DNA from: Pseudocercospora fijiensis CIRAD86
Taxonomy: Eukaryota; Ascomycota; Dothideomycetes; Mycosphaerellales; Mycosphaerellaceae
Direction: 5' to 3'
NCBI RefSeq assembly: GCF_000340215.1
Contig: NW_006921537.1
Location: 3,021,685 to 3,085,684, forward strand
Length of the DNA: 64,000 bases
Positions 59,101-64,000 of the stretch are shown here, piece by piece; the stretch's first letter is position 1, and every line of letters begins with the position of its first letter. A program made the translations under genes and the position numbers. The notes under the pieces are model-generated. The model saw only the letters and a program-made list of their open reading frames with translations, searched no databases and was not told where the DNA came from.

Positions 59101-60700
59101 AGGCTTCCGAGAACCTATCTGTCTCCGGAGGAAGGTTAGTATCTATAATCGTAACTGCGTTAAACTTTTATATAGCGTTAATTAGACGGTACTTCTTTAG
59201 TTCCCTAGGAGCTATCTTCTTTTAAACAAGGAAGTATAGATTGCGATATAAGGCATAGGAAGGTTCTAGTATGCCGGCCTTTACGCGCTACCGTATTATA
59301 TCCTTAACTATACCTCGTAGGCTTAGGTTTAGCTTAAAACCTAGGTAGGCCTAAAGCTTATATTTAATTATTCGGATCTTCTACGGAGGGGCAACCTCCG
59401 GGTTAATCCTGCCTAGGTAAGTAAAGTTATATACTAATACGGCTTCGCGATTGTATAGAAGCTCGTATAGTAGGTTAAGTTTAAGATTAGAAAGCTCTAT
59501 ACTAGGTTTGATTTTCGTAAGCCTCTCCGGTATTAGCCTTAAACCCCTAGGAATAGTTAAGAACTTTTTAGTAATATATCTCTAGTCGTACGGACTATCC
59601 CTAGGTAGTAGTGTCGCCTCCTAATTAAGGCACTTTTATCGCTAGTTAGGATTTCCGCTAGGATTCGACCTATCGGTAATATATACGCTACCCTTTACGG
59701 GCTTGATCTTGTTAGCTACCCTCTTATATAGGGTATATATACTAATCGATTGTAGAACCCGAGCTCTCTCTCTTTATCGCTAGGCCTAGAGATTGGCGCA
59801 ATAAAATAGCGCGTAAACCTCTTTAGAAGTTTCCTTAAGTCGATAGGTGTATAGCTAGTAGTCCTAATTTATAACGCCGGCGAAAACGTTAGATTCGTAA
59901 TAATACCCCTAGGGTAGTATTAGACTCGCGCTCTAATTAGTTAGTTCGGGTAGACCCGCCTCTAGTAATAATGCCTCTAGAGATATATAAGATAGTATTA
60001 TTACCTTAACTCGTATAGTAGGTAGTCGTTATATTATACTCGCTATCGCTTCGAGCATTCGCCTTCTTAGTATAGAACCTAGAAACTTGCCTTAACGTAC
60101 GGAGCGGCGCACTTCTAGATATAACCTATTAAAGCTATACTAACTTATAGCGTAGATTGCCGGTCTTACAACCGCGCCGTAGCGTTTCCCGAAGACCGTT
60201 TAGAGGCAGTAAGGATATCCTCGTAGGACTTGTAGCTAGTGTTTCCGATATAACTAGTAAATACGACTTAGTTGCCCTTCTAGTTAGCGATAGTCCCTTC
60301 CTAGGAGCTATCGTCGTAGTTACGCTAGATACTACGAGTTATACGAGACTATAGTCGACCTAGAATAATTAGCGTATTTAGGTCGGCGGCAATCTAGAAG
60401 GTAAAGGAAAAGCATATACCGAAGGCGTCTACTATAATATTATAGTAGGTACCTACTAGCGCAACCTCTCTATTTACTCCCTATATACCGAGGGAAATGT
60501 CTCTGTTTATCGGCAGCCTAAGTTGTTTAGCCTAACGCTTACTTGTAATAAGTAACTCTAAACTATTATTAAGTATTGCTAGCATCTACTAACTATAGCT
60601 CCTAATAGTAACCTAAATATAGATAGTAGGGACGACGGCGAAGAAACGGGTAACTACGGAAAGATCTATATTGTTAGGGATAGAGTAAAGCTCCTTAGGT
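56165..60700 (-). mobile_element. Ty3/gypsy element D pol (ends approximate)
   Basis: Minus-strand order: a protease/linker region (about 60,150-60,700, reading FGICFSF and ADLNTLIILGRL), reverse transcriptase with AMPFLDDIGIKG (FLDD at 58,874-58,885), the thumb region ANLTVYGEKL*LLYKRI, RNase H ending FNFDVFYVPSKKYTRPDSLS (57,890-58,090), integrase (YYP*SNTIIKRSYRSL at about 57,090; DAVLPIKLS) and a C-terminal GPYRV*EVLYDSSTYRL tail. This differs from A/B and C and resembles a common fungal gypsy lineage. No gag or LTR pair is identified. Confidence 0.82.
57890..58090 (-). pseudogene. RNase H end / integrase junction of element D
   Basis: A 66-codon open stretch with VPSKKYTRPDSLSRRPA, the hallmark (VPGK.N..DALSRR) that ends Ty3/gypsy RNase H. 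Confidence 0.9.
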
Positions 60701-60935
60701 CGAGGCGGTCCTACCCGACCGATTTGTTAGCTAGTAAATCGGACAGCCTTAATAGAAACTAAAACTAGAGTAGGGTCGGGATTATTACTATCCCCTCGGC
60801 CTATCTCCTTAACTCCCTCTTCGTTAGTATTATCGATAGTCTCTTAGTTCTCGTAGGTTACCGATTCTCCTTCTACTAACTCTTAGGCACCTAAAAATTT
60901 AGGAAGGAACTATAGGGAGGAGACTAGACCCCGTA

Positions 60936-61068
60936 GTAGTTCGGTTTCCGAACTACTAAACGTATATAGTTTGGTTTCTTAGCGGCGAACTAGCTCCCTA
61001 GTTCCGGTTTGGTTTTTTCGAACTATATAGATTCCTAGTTTAAACTAGAGACTATATTAGTTTTACTA
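60936..61068 (+). repeat. Dispersed repeat R1, third copy
   Basis: Matches 16,798-16,929 over ~133 bases. Starts with a hairpin GTAGTTCGG-TTT-CCGAACTAC (60,936-60,956) that is only partly kept in the 16.8 kb copy. Confidence 0.75.
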
Positions 61069-61375
61069 TAAGGACACTCTTATTCGATTGCCGGCTACGA
61101 TTGCCGGCTATAATAGTAACTCTGTTATATTTACTACGCTCTTTTGCCGTTACTAGGGTATAGTTGCCGTTACTAGGGCGTAGTTGCCGTTACTAGGGCG
61201 TAGTTTTGCTATAAGGACACTCTTATTCGACTGCCGGCTACGATTGCCGGCTATAATAGTTACTAGGTTGTATTTACTACGCTTTATTACCGTTGCTAGG
61301 GCGTAGTTGCCGTTGCTAGGGCGTAGTTGCCGTTACTAGGGCGTAGTTACTATTCCCGGGGCGTAGTTACCGTAG
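61066..61375 (+). repeat. Two ~143-base tandem units with internal 20-base repeats
   Basis: CTATAAGGACACTCTTATTC starts at 61,066 and again at 61,209. Each unit ends with several copies of GCCGTTACTAGGGCGTAGTT and contains GCCGGCTACGATTGCCGGCT. Confidence 0.85.
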
Positions 61376-61533
61376 TTACGAAAGCTTACCTATATAACGT
61401 TACGTAGGCGGCAATAATTAGGGCTTCGCGATATTCTTATACTTTTAACTTCTTCCTCTATACCTATACCGATAACAACTACTATACGCTACGCCCCCGC
61501 CCCTTTCCCTTATAATAGTAAGAGAGAAGCGCG

Positions 61534-61860
61534 CCGCGTACTAAATAGAAGATAGAACTAAAGACCGCGAGTTTGTTTTACCTAAGCGTCTAACTAAAAA
61601 GCGTAAGACTAAAGAGAAGTACTCTACGAAGAAGAATTCCGTACGAGACCGCGAGAGAAAGGAGAAGATAGATAAGGATAAAAGAGCTAAGGATAAGAGA
61701 AGAAAGGCGCGGAATAAGGCATTCTATCGATAGCTAGCGCCTATAGAAAAAAGTAAAGGTTAGAATAAGAAGACAACCTAAGAGAAGGCTAAGAGGAGGA
61801 AAGAATTGCGGCTAGTTTTCGAGCGTAAAGTTCTAGTAGCGTAAGTTAATCTAGCTAGCG
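61534..61860 (+). pseudogene. Lys/Arg-rich coding remnant
   Basis: An open plus-strand frame reads DREFVLPKRLTKKRKTKEKY, then KEKIDKDKRAKDKRRKARNK, with few stops. It resembles the basic region before H3-like copy 1 (17,100-17,236) in composition and in following repeat R1, so it may be the same family. No domain recognised. Confidence 0.4.
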
Positions 61861-61867
61861 GCCGTAG

Positions 61868-61914
61868 CTAGTAGCTATAGCCGGCAGCTATAGCCGGCAG
61901 CTATAGCCGGCATA
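61868..61914. repeat. Short tandem repeat (AGCTATAGCCGGC)
   Basis: Three to four units of GCTATAGCCGGCA at the end of the basic frame. Confidence 0.85.
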
Positions 61915-61939
61915 TTTTTCTTTAATACGTTAACTAATA

Positions 61940-62490
61940 GCATTTAGACCTATAGCTGCTATCTCTATCGATACGACCGATAGTAACGGAGATGTTTAGA
62001 TAGCCGAGAACAACAATACTAGAGTTTAGGATACCGCGATAGAGCTTAATACTACGAATAAAGGAACTAAAAAAAGCGAGGAGATACTATACGTCGATCT
62101 AGTAATAGGTATAGTCTTAGGGCCTAACGCTATAAACGATAAGCGCTAGGAGTAGATCGAGCATAGTTAAAGAGACGAGATACTAGTAAAGGGCTAAGGT
62201 ATAAGTCCTATTAATCTAGAAAATTATAGTTAAAGCTACTACGAAAAGCTAGTAAGGATTAGAATCGAGACTAGTCGTCTTTATATCCTCGATATAGAGT
62301 AGAAGTTTCTTTATTAGTATTAGAGCGAAGCCTTTGCGTCTATAAAGGCAAAGTAGCTTGCGATTAATGCGATCGGGGCTAGGTATCTAGAGACGGCAGA
62401 AGTGTTACTATAGGAGGAAGGGGTATAGGTAATTATTCTATACTCGGTATATATAGCCGGCGTTCGTAGCCGGTAGATACTAATAGTTAA
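61940..62490 (+). pseudogene. Unrecognised RIP-mutated coding remnant
   Basis: One plus frame is coherent apart from TAG or TAA, with readable pieces TKKSEEILYVDLVIGIVLGP, SYYEKLVRIRIETSRLYILD and SEAFASIKAK. It resembles a helical gag or nucleocapsid-like protein but has no diagnostic motif. Confidence 0.35.
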
Positions 62491-63060
62491 ATAGAAAGCG
62501 TTTCTCGAAGGCAGAGTGCTACTACTATATAAAATCTTTACTAAGGTAGAGAGGGCTTATATCCGGAATCTAAGCTGCTAGTAGGATAGGTTAGCGTTAG
62601 AATTCTCTAAATCTCTATATAAGCCTCCGAAGGATTACTTATTTTAGCGATACGGCTTTATCTCGACTACTCCGTAGGTACCCGAAGAAGCTCGAGCGCT
62701 CTTTAAGGTCTTTACTAAGAAGCGGAAGGAGTTCGAGGATTAGGATTAGTTAATAGAGCTATTAGTTAGTCTTAGGTTTCGTAGTTAGACTCGGCCTAAG
62801 CATTTGCTTATTGAGTGTCTTATACCGAAAGAGGATAGATTAAGACTAAAAACGAGCTTAGATTCGTTAGGTATAGTAGCTCGGTTCCGTTAGTAGGAGA
62901 GAGCCGCCGTATAGAAGGCAAAATTTAGGTAGTTAGGGTAGCTAGGAAAGAAATTCTAGTAGTTAGGCTAGCTAGGGTAGCTAGGAAAAAAAAATCTAGT
63001 AGTTAGGTAGCTAGGAAACAAAAAAAAGGTAGCTAGCTATTTACTGCCTAGCTATTCCTA
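62490..63060 (+). pseudogene. Unrecognised coding remnant followed by simple repeats
   Basis: Continues with PKHLLIECLIPKEDRLRLKT, then a degenerate GTTAGG(TAGCTAGGAAA)-like repeat at 62,928-63,050. Confidence 0.35.
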
Positions 63061-63149
63061 ACGATACGATACTATAAAAGAAAGGGTGTTTCCCTATAGC
63101 TACTAGTATACATCTACTACTCCTAAGTCCTTACCTTACCGTACGAAAC

Positions 63150-63790
63150 CTTAAAACATGCCGACCGACATTGTATATATACTAGGCGCTATACTAGGAA
63201 GGGTAATAACGAGACGATAGTCGAAATAGTCTAGTATACGAGCGAGATTACGATAACGTCGAGAGGAGGTCGTATACTTACCTTCGAGCCTATCGAGTCC
63301 TAGACGACGATTAGGGCTAGATTTATCCTCTCCGAATCCTAGTAGTAGGAATTCATTATAGGGTACTACTACCTAGTCCTTACCTTTACGGAGTCTAAGT
63401 AGAAGGTTGTTCGGAGATATAAGAATATCGAGTATTAACCCGGAAATCTTCGAAAAGGCTAGCTAGGCGTATCTTTAGAAACCCGAGTATATAGAGCAGT
63501 TTAATTAATAGGTCTATAAGATATAGTTCCCTTTATACTTACGTTTAAAGGAGTATAAACTCCGGAAGTACTCGATGCGATAGGGGAGTAAGGAGCGAAC
63601 GGATACATTCTAGAAGTTCTTTATAGAGGGGGCATTGTACCGTTATACGACTTCTCGACTTAAAGGTTAACTAGTAATTGTCTATAACTTCTACGGTTTA
63701 ATCTTAAAATACCCGAAACTAGGGAATAGGAACTTATCGCCTACGAACTATCTCTATTCTAAACGGTGTCGGGAATCTTAAGGAGAGAGG
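63150..63790 (+). pseudogene. Unrecognised RIP-mutated coding remnant
   Basis: A single coherent plus frame of ~210 codons with readable pieces EITITSRGGRILTFEPIES, EFIIGYYYLVLTFTESK and NGYILEVLYRGGIVPLYDFS. Family unknown. Ends near 63,790. Confidence 0.4.
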
Positions 63791-63837
63791 AGAGTTAATA
63801 TAGATATAGCGTTCTAGAAAGAGGTACGTCTTCTAAA

Positions 63838-63938
63838 ATGCCGGCTATAGCTGCCGGCTACAGCTACCGGCTATAGCTGCCGGCTATAGCTACCGGCTAC
63901 AGATTCCGGCTACAGATTCCGGCTATAGATTCCGGCTA
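63838..63938. repeat. Tandem repeat of ~12-base CCGGCTATAGCT units
   Basis: About eight units of (G/A)CCGGCTA(T/C)AG(C/A)T, the last three as CCGGCTACAGATT. Confidence 0.9.
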
Positions 63939-64000
63939 CTTAAATTAACCGTAGAGGTCTAGCTAATTATTATAGGCTACGCTTAAGGAAGCTCTAGGAT

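Larger units (their letters stand above)
11521..64000. repeat. RIP-mutated repeat island
   Basis: From about 11,520 the sequence changes abruptly: CA and TG become rare, TA very common, and CG remains. In 12,061-12,240 I count 24 TA against one CA and one TG. This is the product expected from repeat-induced point mutation (CpA to TpA on both strands), a fungal defence against duplicated DNA. Old coding frames stay readable, with Gln and Trp codons turned into TAG or TAA and Cys or His into Tyr. No intact gene of normal length is present in these 52 kb. The island continues past the window end. Confidence 0.9.

Noticed and set aside
61071..61375. CRISPR array
   Set aside because: Repeats are contiguous without unique spacers and the genome is eukaryotic.
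11521..64000. Starship giant transposon with DUF3435 captain recombinase
   Set aside because: No tyrosine recombinase motif or captain-like gene recognised at an edge. The content is nested retroelements.

Overview
The window looks like nuclear DNA of a filamentous ascomycete, probably a Dothideomycete. This is inferred from short 41-73 base introns with GT..CTGAC/CTAAT..AG signals and from the gene families present (fungal MATE, GT8, AAD-type aldo/keto reductase, DUF3468-type regulator, F-box-like protein). It has two parts with a sharp border near base 11,520.

Part 1 (1-11,520) is ordinary gene space: a MATE transporter cut by the window start (minus), a tRNA-like relic, a broken acyl-CoA synthetase/4CL-like gene (plus, with one nonsense codon, one P-loop glycine change and one frameshift), a three-exon glycosyltransferase family 8 gene (minus), a fungal-specific transcription-factor-like gene without a zinc cluster (minus), a two-exon aldo/keto reductase (plus) and an F-box-like gene whose 3' part lies in another frame (plus). 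No shared pathway is evident.

Part 2 (11,520-64,000) is a repeat island mutated by an RIP-like process: CA and TG are nearly absent, TA is in great excess, CG is kept, and coding frames are interrupted mostly by TAG (from CAG/TGG) and some TAA (from CAA). Despite this, elements can be read. Two copies of one Ty3/gypsy chromovirus, A (17,237-25,277, minus) and B (27,292-34,421, plus), lie head to head, each with 198-base LTRs and a perfect 5-base target duplication. A carries a nested ~970-base DNA element with 38-base inverted repeats. A third gypsy (C, minus, about 41-51.8 kb) is split by a LINE (45,835-50,273) with a 16-base target duplication. A fourth gypsy pol (D, minus) covers about 56.2-60.7 kb. 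Long unrecognised reading frames occur at 36-40.5, 52.2-55.0 and 61.5-63.8 kb.

The most unusual content is sequence encoding histone H3-like proteins inside this island. One copy (fold 25,278-25,583) and a second (N-terminal tail 27,120-27,291, fold 34,427-34,837) are each interrupted by one of the two chromovirus copies. A third, weaker candidate is near 15,480. The pair is bracketed by inverted copies of a short sequence (16,787 and 35,243), suggesting a roughly 3.3 kb H3-bearing repeat before the gypsy insertions. All family calls come from reading translations by eye; no search was run.
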